A DNA stretch of 46,790 bases. Origin: Telmatospirillum sp. J64-1. Lineage in GTDB: Bacteria; Pseudomonadota; Alphaproteobacteria; Rhodospirillales; Magnetospirillaceae. Position numbers and translations under genes: made by a program. The stretch covers positions 228,081 to 274,870 of the forward strand of contig NZ_SBHN01000002.1 in the NCBI RefSeq assembly GCF_006980715.1. Reading direction: 5' to 3'. Each line of letters opens with the position of its first letter. The stretch's first letter is position 1. A model generated the notes under the pieces. The model made no database searches and was not told the DNA's origin. It was given only the letters and a program-made list of their open reading frames with translations. Positions 38,934 through 46,790 of the stretch are shown here, in pieces.

Positions 38934-39506
38934 TTACTGCGTCTTTTCCTGCACGTCCGCCGCGACGCGCATGCTGATGATGCGGTCGGGATTCGAGACG
39001 ATGCCGTTGGCCTGCGGGTTGCCCTTACGGATCGCGTCCACATGGGGCATGCCGTCGATCACGCGCCCCCAGATGGTGTATTGCCCATCCAGGCTGGGCG
39101 CCGAGCCGAGCATGATGAAGAACTGGCTGTTGGCGCTGTTCGGATTGGCGCTGCGGGCCATCGAGGCGATGCCGCGGATATGGCGCTCGTTCGAGAACTC
39201 GGCGGGCAAGTCGGGCAGTTCCGAACCGCCCATGCCGGTGCCGGTCGGATCGCCGCCCTGGGCCATGAAGCCGCGGATCACGCGATGGAAGGGCGTGCCG
39301 TCATAGAAGCCCTGGCGGGTCAGGGTCTTGATGCGCTCCACATGCTGCGGCGCCAGGTCGGGGCGCATCTCGATCACCACCGTACCGGTCTTCAGCTCCA
39401 TCAGCAGGGTGTTTTCTGGATCGGTGATCTCGACCGCCGCCGCCGGGGCGGCAAACAGGAAAGCCGCCGTCAGAGCCGTCACGGCCGCGCGCAGCAACGC
39501 CTTCAT
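38934..39506 (-). CDS. Exported cyclophilin-type peptidyl-prolyl isomerase, 190 aa
   Basis: Signal peptide KALLRAAVTALTAAFLFAAP-AAA, then a cyclophilin domain: VVIEMRPDLAPQHVERIKTL, FYDGTPFHRVIRGFMAQGGD (catalytic Arg in FHRVI), GMGGSELPDLPAEFSNERHI, GIASMARSANPNSANSQFFI. It catalyses proline cis-trans isomerisation in the periplasm. It overlaps the next cyclophilin gene by 4 bp and is closely related to it, so the pair arose by duplication with gain or loss of a signal peptide. Confidence 0.95.
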   Translation of the reverse strand: MKALLRAAVTALTAAFLFAAPAAAVEITDPENTLLMELKTGTVVIEMRPDLAPQHVERIKTLTRQGFYDGTPFHRVIRGFMAQGGDPTGTGMGGSELPDLPAEFSNERHIRGIASMARSANPNSANSQFFIMLGSAPSLDGQYTIWGRVIDGMPHVDAIRKGNPQANGIVSNPDRIISMRVAADVQEKTQ

Positions 39507-39997
39507 TCCTTGCCCTCCACATCGGCCGCCACACGCATGCGGACGATGCGGTCGGGATCGGAGACCGCACCGTTGCGGCGTGCATCGCCCTTCTTGATGT
39601 TGTCCACGAAATCCATGCCTTCGACCACTTCACCCCAGATGGAATACTGGCGGTCCAGATGGGGGGCGTCGTCGAACATGATGAAGAACTGCGAATCGCC
39701 GCTGTCGGGATTGGCCGCGCGGGCCATGGACAGCGTGCCGCGCACATGGCGCTCGTTCGAGAATTCGGCCTTCAGCTTCTTGCCGGAACCGCCGGTGCCG
39801 TTGCCCTGCGGGTCGCCGGTCTGCGCCATGAAGCCGTCGATGACGCGATGGAAGACCAAGCCGTCATAGAAGCCCTCGCGGGTCAGTTCCTTGATCCGGG
39901 CCACGTGATTGGGCGCCAGGTCGGGACGCAGACGGATGACCACCCGCCCGTCCTTGAGGTCCAGATAAAGAGTGTTTTCGAGGTCGAGACCGGACAT
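39503..39997 (-). CDS. Cytoplasmic cyclophilin-type peptidyl-prolyl isomerase, 164 aa
   Basis: Cyclophilin without signal peptide (N-terminus SGLDLENTLYLDLKDGRVVI). Active-site blocks FYDGLVFHRVIDGFMAQTGD, GTGGSGKKLKAEFSNERHVR and GTLSMARAANPDSGDSQFFI are intact. Assists protein folding in the cytoplasm. It follows coaD by 26 bp and overlaps the exported paralogue, so coaD and the two isomerases probably form one operon downstream of gyrA. Confidence 0.95.
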   Translation of the reverse strand: MSGLDLENTLYLDLKDGRVVIRLRPDLAPNHVARIKELTREGFYDGLVFHRVIDGFMAQTGDPQGNGTGGSGKKLKAEFSNERHVRGTLSMARAANPDSGDSQFFIMFDDAPHLDRQYSIWGEVVEGMDFVDNIKKGDARRNGAVSDPDRIVRMRVAADVEGKE

Positions 39998-40023
39998 GGC
40001 GGACGTCCCTGTTGAAAGGTGAT

Positions 40024-40542
40024 TCAGGATTCGGCCGCTTTGCGCATGGCAAAGCGGTCGGCAAGCCGCTTGCGGATGCGCGGCGAAACGAAAGAGGTGA
40101 TATCGCCGTTGAGCCGCCCGATCTCCTTGACGAAGCGCGAGGAGATGAACTGGCAGCGCTCCGAGGCCATGAGGAAGACGGTTTCGATTTCCGGCGACAG
40201 GCGGGCATTCATGCCGGCCATCTGGAATTCGTATTCGAAGTCCGAGACGGCCCGCAGGCCGCGCACGATGATATTGGCCCCCGCCGCCTTGGCGAAATGC
40301 ACCAGCAGGCTGTCGAAAGGCCGGACCTCGATGCGCGCGGCATTGCTGAGCTGCAGCGCATCGATCTCGTCCTGGGCCATCGCCACCCGCTCTTCCAGCG
40401 TGAAGAGCGGGCCCTTGCCGGCATTGGCCGCCACGGCGACGATCAGGTGGTCGACCGCACGGGTGGCGCGGGTGATGATGTCCAGATGGCCGTTCGTGAT
40501 GGGGTCGAAGGTCCCCGGATAGACGCCGATACGGTCAGGCAT
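40024..40542 (-). CDS. coaD: Phosphopantetheine adenylyltransferase, 172 aa
   Basis: Coa[21 protein letters not shown] carries the nucleotidyltransferase TNGH motif (16-19), followed by [37 protein letters not shown] and [10 protein letters not shown]. It makes dephospho-CoA from phosphopantetheine and ATP, the fourth step of CoA synthesis. ATG 40542 overlaps the gyrA stop by 8 bp; longer upstream frames lie within gyrA. Confidence 0.97.
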   Translation of the reverse strand: MPDRIGVYPGTFDPITNGHLDIITRATRAVDHLIVAVAANAGKGPLFTLEERVAMAQDEIDALQLSNAARIEVRPFDSLLVHFAKAAGANIIVRGLRAVSDFEYEFQMAGMNARLSPEIETVFLMASERCQFISSRFVKEIGRLNGDITSFVSPRIRKRLADRFAMRKAAES

Positions 40543-43327
40543 TGCCCTCTTCCTCTCCGCTATCGGACGCTCCCTCCGAGTCGTCCCGGTCCGCGGCCTC
40601 ATCCTGACCGCCGTCTTCCAGGCCGTCCTCTTCGTCCTCGGCTCCCTCGCCGTTGCCGCCCAGGTCGCCCAGCCCGGCCACCGAGACGACGCTTTCGCCC
40701 TCGGCGGTGCGCAGCAGGGTCACGCCCTGGGTCTTGCGCCCAGCGATGCGGATATCGCTCACGCCCAGGCGGATCAGCTTGCCGCCATCGGTGACCATGA
40801 CGATCTCGCCCGCCGCGTCCACGGGGAAGGAAGCGACGACGGCACCGTTGCGTTCGGTCATCTCGATATTGGCGATGCCCTGGCCGCCACGGCCGGTGAC
40901 ACGGTATTCATACGCGGAGCTGCGCTTGCCGAAGCCGTTCTGGGTGACGGTGAGGATGAATTCCTCGTTGGCCGACATCTCCTCGTATTTCTTCTGGTCC
41001 ATGCCGGTGGGCGCCTCGAGGGTGCCTTCGGTTTCCTCGGACTCGCCGGTGGCACGGCGCAGGGCGCCGGCAATGCGCAGATACTGGTCGCGCTCCTCGG
41101 CCGAGAATTCCACGTGGCGCAGGATCGACATCGAGATGACCTCGTCGCCATCCAGACGGATGCCGCGCACGCCGGTCGAAGTGCGGCCGGCAAAGACACG
41201 GACGTCGCCGACATGGAAGCGGATGCACTTGCCGCCGCGCGTGGCCAGCAGCACGTCGTGTTCCTCGGTGCAGGGCTGCACGGCGATCAGGCGGTCGCCC
41301 TCGTCCAGCTTCATGGCAATCTTGCCGTTGGCCATCACATTGGCGAAGTCCGACAGCTTGTTGCGGCGGACATTGCCCGAGGCGGTGGCGAACATCACGT
41401 CCAGTTCGCCCCAGGTGGTTTCATCCTCGGGCAAGGGCATGATGGTGGAGATGGTCTCGCCTTCGCTCAAGGGCAACAGGTTGATCAGGGCCTTGCCGCG
41501 CGATTGCGGGTTGCCGAGCGGCAGGCGATACACCTTCATCTTGTAGGCGATGCCGTTGGACGAGAAGAACAGCACCGGCGTATGGGTGCTGGCGACGAAG
41601 ACCTGGTTGACGAAATCCTCGTCGCGCATGGACATGCCCGAACGCCCCTTGCCGCCCCGGCGCTGCGCGCGATAGGCGGAGAGCGGAACGCGCTTGATGT
41701 AGCCGGTGTTGGTCACCGTCACCACCATGTCCTCGCGCTGGATCAGGTCTTCGATGTCGTGTTCGAACTCGGCCTCTTCCAGGGTGGTGCGGCGCGGCGT
41801 GGCGAACATATCGCGCATTTCCACCAATTCCGCGCGCAGCACCTCGTAAAGGCGGGCCCGCGAGGACAGGATATGCAGGTATTCCTCGATCTGCTTGCCG
41901 ATGCCGGTCAGTTCCTCGGCGATCTTGCCGCGCTCGAGCCCGGTCAGGCGGTGCAGGCGCAGATCCAGGATGGCACGGGCCTGGGCTTCGGACAGGCGGT
42001 ACTTGCCGTCCACCACGCCCCGGCCCGGCTCGTCGATCAGGCGGATCAGCGGCTCGACATCGCTGGCGTCCCAATCGCGCGCCATCAGCTGCTCGCGTGC
42101 CGTGACCGGGTCCGGAGCCTGACGGATCAGCTTGATCACCGGGTCCAGGTTGGCCACGGCGATGGCCAGGCCGACCAAGACATGGGCGCGGTCGCGCGCC
42201 TTCTCGAGTTCGAAGATGGTGCGCCGGGTGATGACCTCTTCGCGGAAATTCACGAAGGCCACGATGATGTCCCGCAGGGCCATCATTTCCGGCTTGCCGC
42301 CGTTCAGCGCCAGCATATTGACGCCGAAGCTGGTCTGCAGCGGCGTGAAGCGGTAGAGCTGGTTCAGCACCACGTCGGCCTGGGCGTCGCGCTTGACCTC
42401 GATCACCACGCGCACGCCGTCGCGGTCGGATTCGTCACGCAGGTCGGAAATGCCCTCGATGCGCTTGTCGCGGACCAGTTCCGCGATCTGCTCGATCATG
42501 CGGGCCTTGTTGACCTGGTAGGGAATCTCCGTGACCACGATGGCTTCGCGGTCCTTGCGGATTTCCTCGATATGGCAGCGCCCGCGGATCACGATCGAGC
42601 CGCGCCCGGTGGTATAGGCCGAACGCGCGCCGACGCGGCCGACGATGATGCCGCCCGTGGGGAAGTCCGGCGCCGGCACCAATTCCATCAATTCCTCGGC
42701 CGTGACCTCGGGATTGTCGATATAGGCGCAGCAGGCGTCGATGACCTCGCCCAGGTTATGGGGCGGAATGTTGGTCGCCATGCCCACGGCGATGCCGCCC
42801 GCCCCGTTGACCAGCAGGTTGGGGAAGCGGGCCGGCAGCACCACCGGTTCGTGGGTGGTGTCGTCGTAGTTGGACTGGAAGTTGACGGTATTCTTGTCGA
42901 TGTCTTCCAGCAGGAAATGCGCGGCGCGGGCCAGTCGGGCCTCGGTGTAACGCATCGCCGCAGCCGGGTCGCCGTCCATCGAGCCGAAATTGCCCTGGCC
43001 ATGGATCAGCGGCAGGCGCATGGAGAAGTCCTGCGCCATGCGCACCATGGCGTCATAGATCGCCGAGTCGCCATGCGGGTGATACTTACCCATGACGTCA
43101 CCGACGATGCGGGCCGACTTGCGGAACGGCTTGTTCCAGTCGTAGCCGTTTTCCTTCATCGAGAAGAGGATGCGGCGGTGAACCGGTTTCAGGCCATCCC
43201 GGACATCGGGCAGGGCGCGCGACACGATCACGCTCATGGCATAATCGAGATAGGAGCGTTTCATCTCCTCTTCGATCGTGACGGGCGTGATGTCGAAATG
43301 CGGCGGTATCGTCGAAGGAGTCGTCAA
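40535..43327 (-). CDS. gyrA: DNA gyrase subunit A, 930 aa
   Basis: Type IIA topoisomerase subunit: [20 protein letters not shown], the quinolone region [20 protein letters not shown] with Ser88 and Asp92 unchanged from the sensitive type, and catalytic Tyr127 in [11 protein letters not shown]. The beta-pinwheel C-terminal domain contains the GyrA box (QRRGGKG). The end is a long acidic tail (about 40 residues rich in Asp, Glu and Gly). No ATG fits the conserved N-terminus; a TTG at 43327 gives [21 protein letters not shown] perfect inverted repeat at 43361-43396 lies just upstream. Confidence 0.97.
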   Translation of the reverse strand: MTTPSTIPPHFDITPVTIEEEMKRSYLDYAMSVIVSRALPDVRDGLKPVHRRILFSMKENGYDWNKPFRKSARIVGDVMGKYHPHGDSAIYDAMVRMAQDFSMRLPLIHGQGNFGSMDGDPAAAMRYTEARLARAAHFLLEDIDKNTVNFQSNYDDTTHEPVVLPARFPNLLVNGAGGIAVGMATNIPPHNLGEVIDACCAYIDNPEVTAEELMELVPAPDFPTGGIIVGRVGARSAYTTGRGSIVIRGRCHIEEIRKDREAIVVTEIPYQVNKARMIEQIAELVRDKRIEGISDLRDESDRDGVRVVIEVKRDAQADVVLNQLYRFTPLQTSFGVNMLALNGGKPEMMALRDIIVAFVNFREEVITRRTIFELEKARDRAHVLVGLAIAVANLDPVIKLIRQAPDPVTAREQLMARDWDASDVEPLIRLIDEPGRGVVDGKYRLSEAQARAILDLRLHRLTGLERGKIAEELTGIGKQIEEYLHILSSRARLYEVLRAELVEMRDMFATPRRTTLEEAEFEHDIEDLIQREDMVVTVTNTGYIKRVPLSAYRAQRRGGKGRSGMSMRDEDFVNQVFVASTHTPVLFFSSNGIAYKMKVYRLPLGNPQSRGKALINLLPLSEGETISTIMPLPEDETTWGELDVMFATASGNVRRNKLSDFANVMANGKIAMKLDEGDRLIAVQPCTEEHDVLLATRGGKCIRFHVGDVRVFAGRTSTGVRGIRLDGDEVISMSILRHVEFSAEERDQYLRIAGALRRATGESEETEGTLEAPTGMDQKKYEEMSANEEFILTVTQNGFGKRSSAYEYRVTGRGGQGIANIEMTERNGAVVASFPVDAAGEIVMVTDGGKLIRLGVSDIRIAGRKTQGVTLLRTAEGESVVSVAGLGDLGGNGEGAEDEEDGLEDGGQDEAADRDDSEGASDSGEEEGNA

Positions 43328-43360
43328 AGGACCGGACCGTCTCAAAACATTGAAACAAAA

Positions 43361-43396
43361 CACCAAGGGAGACGCCGCGACGGGCACCCCTTGGTG
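43361..43396. promoter_or_regulatory. Inverted repeat in the gyrA upstream region
   Basis: CACCAAGGG and CCCTTGGTG, perfect 9-bp arms, 18-nt spacer, 34 bp upstream of the gyrA TTG. Could act in gyrA control. The remainder of the 326-bp divergent gap (43328-43653) shows no gene. Confidence 0.4.
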
Positions 43397-43653
43397 CTGC
43401 GGAAAGCTACCAGATATCGTGGTGGCGAACAACCCGCAGCCCAACCATGGCGTCGCATGGCCGGCATCGGCAGCATGGAGGCGTTCACGCCCAAATATTG
43501 AGCGCGCACCCCAAGGCGCAAGGGAGCCATGCCCAATTCGTGGGCAGCAGCCGCTCCTGCCGCGCGTCTTCCTCCGGCAGAGACCCTAGACCGGCGGTTT
43601 GGCCCGGCCCTTGCTTTCTTCTATTTCAAGTCCAAGGGGGAGGAGGACAAGAA

Positions 43654-46173
43654 GTGATCTACCCAGCCGAGGCCCGGGAAAAATCCCCGCCCGCCGCCAT
43701 GACCTCTCCGGAAGGGATGCCATCGATGTGGAGCGACGCGCTGTATCGAAGCCTGGTGGACAGCCTGCAGGACGGCTTGGCGATCCTGCGCGGCGGCATC
43801 ATCCTTTTCGCCAATCCGGCCCTGGGCCGCATGCTCGGCTGTCCGGCGGAGGAATTGGTGGGCCGCCCCATGCTGGACCTGGTGGCGCCGCAGGAACACG
43901 AGGAATTGCGCAGGCTCCACCGCGTCGGTCTCGATGGCGACGCCTCGCTCCGGACCTTCGAGATTCACCTGCTGCGCCAGAACGACCGCCAGCCCCTGCC
44001 CGTCCAGGCCCGCGTCTCACGCTTCATCGACATCGAGGGCGAGGTGACATCGGTTGCCTCGCTGCGGGACCTGTCGCAGCAGGAACAGGACCGCCGCGCG
44101 GCGGAAGAGGCCGAGCAGAAATTCCGCAGCATCTTCGAGAATGCGGTCGAGGGCATCTACCAGACCACGCCGGACGGCAGCTATATCAACGTCAATCCGG
44201 CCATGGCCCGCATCTATGGCTATGACGGCCCGGACGACCTGAAGAACAATCTCACCGACATCGCCCGCCAGCTTTACGTGGATGCCAGCCAGCGCAACCG
44301 TTTCCGCGACCTGTTAGCGGCCCATTCGGTGGTGACCAATTTCGAAGCCCAGGTGCGCCGCAAGGACGGCGCGGTGATCTGGATCACCGAGAATGCCCGC
44401 TGCGTCCGCGCCGAGGACGGAACGGTGCTCTATTACGAGGGCACGGTCGAGGACATCACCGAACGCAAGGCCGCCGACGAAAGCCTGCGGCTGGCGGCCA
44501 AGGTCTTCGACACGGTTTCCGAGGCCATCATCGTCGCCGCCAGCGGCTGCCGCGTCCAGACGGTCAACGCCGCCTTCGAGCAGCTGACCGGCCAGCGCCG
44601 CGACGAGATCGTGGGAAACCCCCTGGCGCTGCTGGACGAGGACCTGCACGGCAGGCTGATGGACGAGATCGAGGCCAAGGTCCTGGCCGGCGGCAACTGG
44701 CAGGGCGAGGTCTGGATGCGGCGGAACGGCGGCAGCTTTCCCGCCTGGCTGTCGGCCACGGGGGTGCGCAACGAAGACGGCGCCATCAGCACCTATGTGA
44801 TCCTGTGCAGCGATATCAGCCAGCGCAAGGAAAGCGAGCGGCGCATCCGCTACCATGCCGAACGGGACACGGTGACCCAGCTGCTCAACCGACGCATGGT
44901 GATGGAACGCCTGCACGAATCGGTCGAGCGCGCCAGGCAGAACGGTTCGGCGGTGATCGCCCTCTTCATCGACCTGGACCGCTTCAAGTTCGTCAACGAT
45001 TCCTTCGGTCACGCGGCGGGCGACCGGCTGCTGCAACTGGCGGCGCGGCGGCTGTCTTCCTGCGTGCGGCTGACGGATGTGGTGGGACGCATCGGCGGCG
45101 ACGAATTCGTCATCCTGCTGCCCGATGTCGAGAAGCGCAGCGCCGGAATGGCAATGATCCACAAGATCCTCTATGCCTTCTCCGATCCCTTCACCATCGC
45201 CGGTCGCGAGATCTTCTCCACCCCCAGCATCGGCGTGGCGGTCTATCCCGACGATGCCGGCGGCGCCGAGGAATTGCTGAGCAATGCCGATGCCGCCATG
45301 TACCACGCCAAGAAGAGCGGCGGCCGGTCCTTCTGCTTCTTCCGCCAGGAGATGACCCATCAGGCCATCGAGCGCCTGACCCTGGAGAACGAATTGCGCG
45401 CGGCCCTGCAGCGCCAGGATTTCCGCTTGCACTACCAGCCCAAATTCGATCAGGAAACCGGCCGGATCATCGGCGCCGAAGCCTTGATGCGCTGGCACCA
45501 TCCCGTGCTGGGGGATGTCAGCCCCGCGCGCTTCATTCCGATAGCGGAACAGATGGGACTGCTGCCGCAGCTAGGCGCCTGGACCCTGCGCGAAGCCTGT
45601 CGGCAGATGCGGGCATGGCGCGACCAGGGCCTGAATCTGCCTTCCATCAGCGTCAATCTGTCACCGGCCCAGTTCCACGACAGCGGCTTGCTGCAGACCA
45701 TCCGCAACGCCCTGACGACGTCGGAACTGGAACCGGAAGCCCTGGACCTGGAAATCACCGAAACCACGGTAGCCCAGAATACCGACAAGGCGGTGGCGAT
45801 CCTGCGCGAGATGCGGGCGATGGGCATGAACCTGTCGGTGGACGATTTCGGGACCGGCTATTCCTCGCTCAGCTATCTCAAGACCTTTCCCATCAACTGC
45901 CTGAAGATCGACCGCAGCTTCGTTCAGGACCTGCCCCACAACGAAAAGGACGGCGCGATCATTTCCTCCGTCATGGCCCTGGCGGCAAATCTCGGTTTCC
46001 AGGTGGTTGCCGAAGGCGTCGAGACGGAGCAACAGGCGGCCTTCCTGAAAAGCAAGGGATGCCGCTTCATCCAGGGCTATCTGTTCAGCCGCCCCCTGCC
46101 GCCGGAGAGCTTCTCCGTCCTGTTCCAGGAAGCGGCCAAGCGGATTTCGGAGGATTGCGTGGAACCGCAATAG
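43654..46173 (+). CDS. PAS-GGDEF-EAL cyclic-di-GMP signalling protein, 839 aa
   Basis: GTG 43654 is chosen because GGAGGAGG lies at ideal spacing; the frame is open further upstream without a ribosome site. Three PAS modules (about 20-145, 148-275 and 278-400) precede a diguanylate cyclase with intact GGDEF (481-485, RIGGDEFVILL). A phosphodiesterase domain follows with intact EAL (609-611, GAEALMRWHHP) and DDFGTGYSSLSYL. Both activities look possible, so net output depends on the PAS signal. No membrane helix or signal peptide, so it is cytosolic. Divergent from gyrA and followed by a terminator-like hairpin. Confidence 0.95.
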   Translation: MIYPAEAREKSPPAAMTSPEGMPSMWSDALYRSLVDSLQDGLAILRGGIILFANPALGRMLGCPAEELVGRPMLDLVAPQEHEELRRLHRVGLDGDASLRTFEIHLLRQNDRQPLPVQARVSRFIDIEGEVTSVASLRDLSQQEQDRRAAEEAEQKFRSIFENAVEGIYQTTPDGSYINVNPAMARIYGYDGPDDLKNNLTDIARQLYVDASQRNRFRDLLAAHSVVTNFEAQVRRKDGAVIWITENARCVRAEDGTVLYYEGTVEDITERKAADESLRLAAKVFDTVSEAIIVAASGCRVQTVNAAFEQLTGQRRDEIVGNPLALLDEDLHGRLMDEIEAKVLAGGNWQGEVWMRRNGGSFPAWLSATGVRNEDGAISTYVILCSDISQRKESERRIRYHAERDTVTQLLNRRMVMERLHESVERARQNGSAVIALFIDLDRFKFVNDSFGHAAGDRLLQLAARRLSSCVRLTDVVGRIGGDEFVILLPDVEKRSAGMAMIHKILYAFSDPFTIAGREIFSTPSIGVAVYPDDAGGAEELLSNADAAMYHAKKSGGRSFCFFRQEMTHQAIERLTLENELRAALQRQDFRLHYQPKFDQETGRIIGAEALMRWHHPVLGDVSPARFIPIAEQMGLLPQLGAWTLREACRQMRAWRDQGLNLPSISVNLSPAQFHDSGLLQTIRNALTTSELEPEALDLEITETTVAQNTDKAVAILREMRAMGMNLSVDDFGTGYSSLSYLKTFPINCLKIDRSFVQDLPHNEKDGAIISSVMALAANLGFQVVAEGVETEQQAAFLKSKGCRFIQGYLFSRPLPPESFSVLFQEAAKRISEDCVEPQ

Positions 46174-46178
46174 GAAAA

Positions 46179-46197
46179 GGGGGGCACATGGCCCCCC
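46179..46197. terminator. Hairpin between convergent genes
   Basis: GGGGGGC-ACATG-GCCCCCC, perfect 7-bp stem, followed by TCCCCTTT on the plus strand and CTTTTCC on the minus strand. Probably a shared weak terminator for the EAL gene and the RTX gene. Confidence 0.6.
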
Positions 46198-46231
46198 TCC
46201 CCTTTCTGGATCGACTTACCCAAGCGGCAGA

Positions 46232-46790
46232 TCAGGCGATGCCCATCCAGTGGTCGACATAGTCGGCGAGGTCGTTGGCATGGACGCCTTCGATGGTGGC
46301 CAGGGTGTCGCCGGCACGGCCGGTACCGGTGACGTCGACCTTGACCAGGGTGTTGTTGCCCTGCTGGACCAGCGAGACATAATCGCCGTCGGCCTTGGCG
46401 TTGAGGCTCTTCATCAGCGGCCGCAGGTCGAGCATGTCGGCGCCCACCTGGAAGTTCTTGATGACATCGCCCCGGTCGACGATCGAGGTGTAGACGAAGA
46501 TGTCCGCCCCCGGGCCCGAATAAATAGTATCGGCCCCGGCACCGCCGGTGATGATGTTGTTGCCGCCGACGGCATGGATGACGTCCTTGCCGTTGCTGCC
46601 GTTGATGATGTTGTCCAGCTCGTTGCCGTGCACCGTGCCAGAGCGGCCCATGTTGAGGTTCTCGACATTGACCGGCAGGCGGTAGTCGGCCCAGGTCTCG
46701 ACGGTGTCGATGCCTTCGCCGGGCTTCTCGATGATGACGTCGTCGGACTGGCTGATGACGTAGAAGTCATCGCCCTTGCCGCCGATGGCG
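46232..46790 (-). CDS. RTX-type (hemolysin repeat) calcium-binding protein, C-terminal part
   Basis: The frame is open from the right edge to a stop at 46232, so the N-terminus is outside the window. Glycine-rich calcium-binding nonapeptide repeats are seen (IGGKGDDFYVI, NGSNGKDVIHAVGGNNIITG, GAGADTIYSGPGADIFVY). A beta-rich tail follows (VIKNFQVGADMLDLRPLMKS, LVKVDVTGTGRAGDTLATIE). The end resembles type I secretion signals, so the protein is probably exported by an ABC transporter. The enzymatic or adhesive part is not visible. Confidence 0.85.
   Translation of the reverse strand, partial: AIGGKGDDFYVISQSDDVIIEKPGEGIDTVETWADYRLPVNVENLNMGRSGTVHGNELDNIINGSNGKDVIHAVGGNNIITGGAGADTIYSGPGADIFVYTSIVDRGDVIKNFQVGADMLDLRPLMKSLNAKADGDYVSLVQQGNNTLVKVDVTGTGRAGDTLATIEGVHANDLADYVDHWMGIA

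Noticed and set aside
43060-43080. Quinolone-resistance change in gyrA
   Set aside because: The key Ser and Asp positions read as the sensitive type.
41114-43501. 795-codon plus-strand frame over gyrA
   Set aside because: An antisense shadow; His/Asp/Gly-rich composition and complete overlap with gyrA.

Overview
The window holds most of a P2-like prophage (about 1 to 27.3 kb, its left end outside the window) followed by ordinary chromosome. The host looks like an alphaproteobacterium, probably Rhodospirillales-like. The reasons are high-GC coding, an NDUFS4-type complex I accessory subunit, HWE and HisKA_2 histidine kinases, a GTTC-N7-GTTY SOS-like box before dinB, and a gyrA-coaD-PPIase-PPIase cluster. 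This placement is inference; no rRNA or other species marker is present.

Phage early and control region (1-5.8 kb): a Toprim/zinc-finger replication primase runs off the left edge. Next come a small ORF, a membrane-anchored WYL-domain protein, a hicAB toxin-antitoxin pair, an Ogr-type zinc-finger late activator, a Mu Ner-like DNA-binding protein and a divergent CI-like HTH protein. The Ner/CI gap is full of palindromes. One of them, TTCAAC-N3-GTTGAA, recurs at 1970 and 27097, so it is probably a phage-wide operator. A strongly AT-rich gene at 4808-5746 encodes a divergent class III nucleotide-cyclase-like protein and looks like recently acquired cargo.

Phage late region (5.8-26.3 kb): the P2 order is kept. 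Leftward: O, N, M, L, X, holin, GH108 endolysin, a holin/lipoprotein hybrid, R, S, V, W, J, I, H, a DUF4376 protein, FI, FII, E (with a T TTT TTC slippery site giving E+E'), T, U, D. Rightward: P and Q. A DNA adenine methylase is inserted backwards between S and V. Two late start regions (before O/P and before V/methylase) share the palindrome GGGTTG-N14-CAACCC, a candidate site for the Ogr-like activator.

Phage end (26.3-28.0 kb): two small cargo genes lie beyond Q. The second encodes an exported protein and carries the operator in its promoter region. A 12-nt perfect match to the P2 cos core lies at 27266-27277 in the P2 orientation. Beyond it is a geneless stretch, AT-rich in its second half, with an inverted repeat and a cluster of GGTAA/TTACC motifs. 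The prophage/host junction should lie between about 27.28 kb and the tRNA-Pro gene at 28034.

Host region (28.0-46.8 kb): tRNA-Pro(TGG), two small ORFs, the NDUFS4-like gene, and tRNA-Arg(TCT) with a decayed tyrosine integrase just downstream (trace of a second element). Then come two hypothetical genes, a PAS/HisKA_2 kinase with a LOV-like but cysteine-less sensor, an HWE kinase with a response regulator, dinB, tpx, a DUF2892 protein, a flavodoxin-like reductase divergent from a LysR regulator, tRNA-Lys(TTT), two cyclophilins, coaD, gyrA, a PAS-GGDEF-EAL protein and the 3' end of an RTX-type gene.
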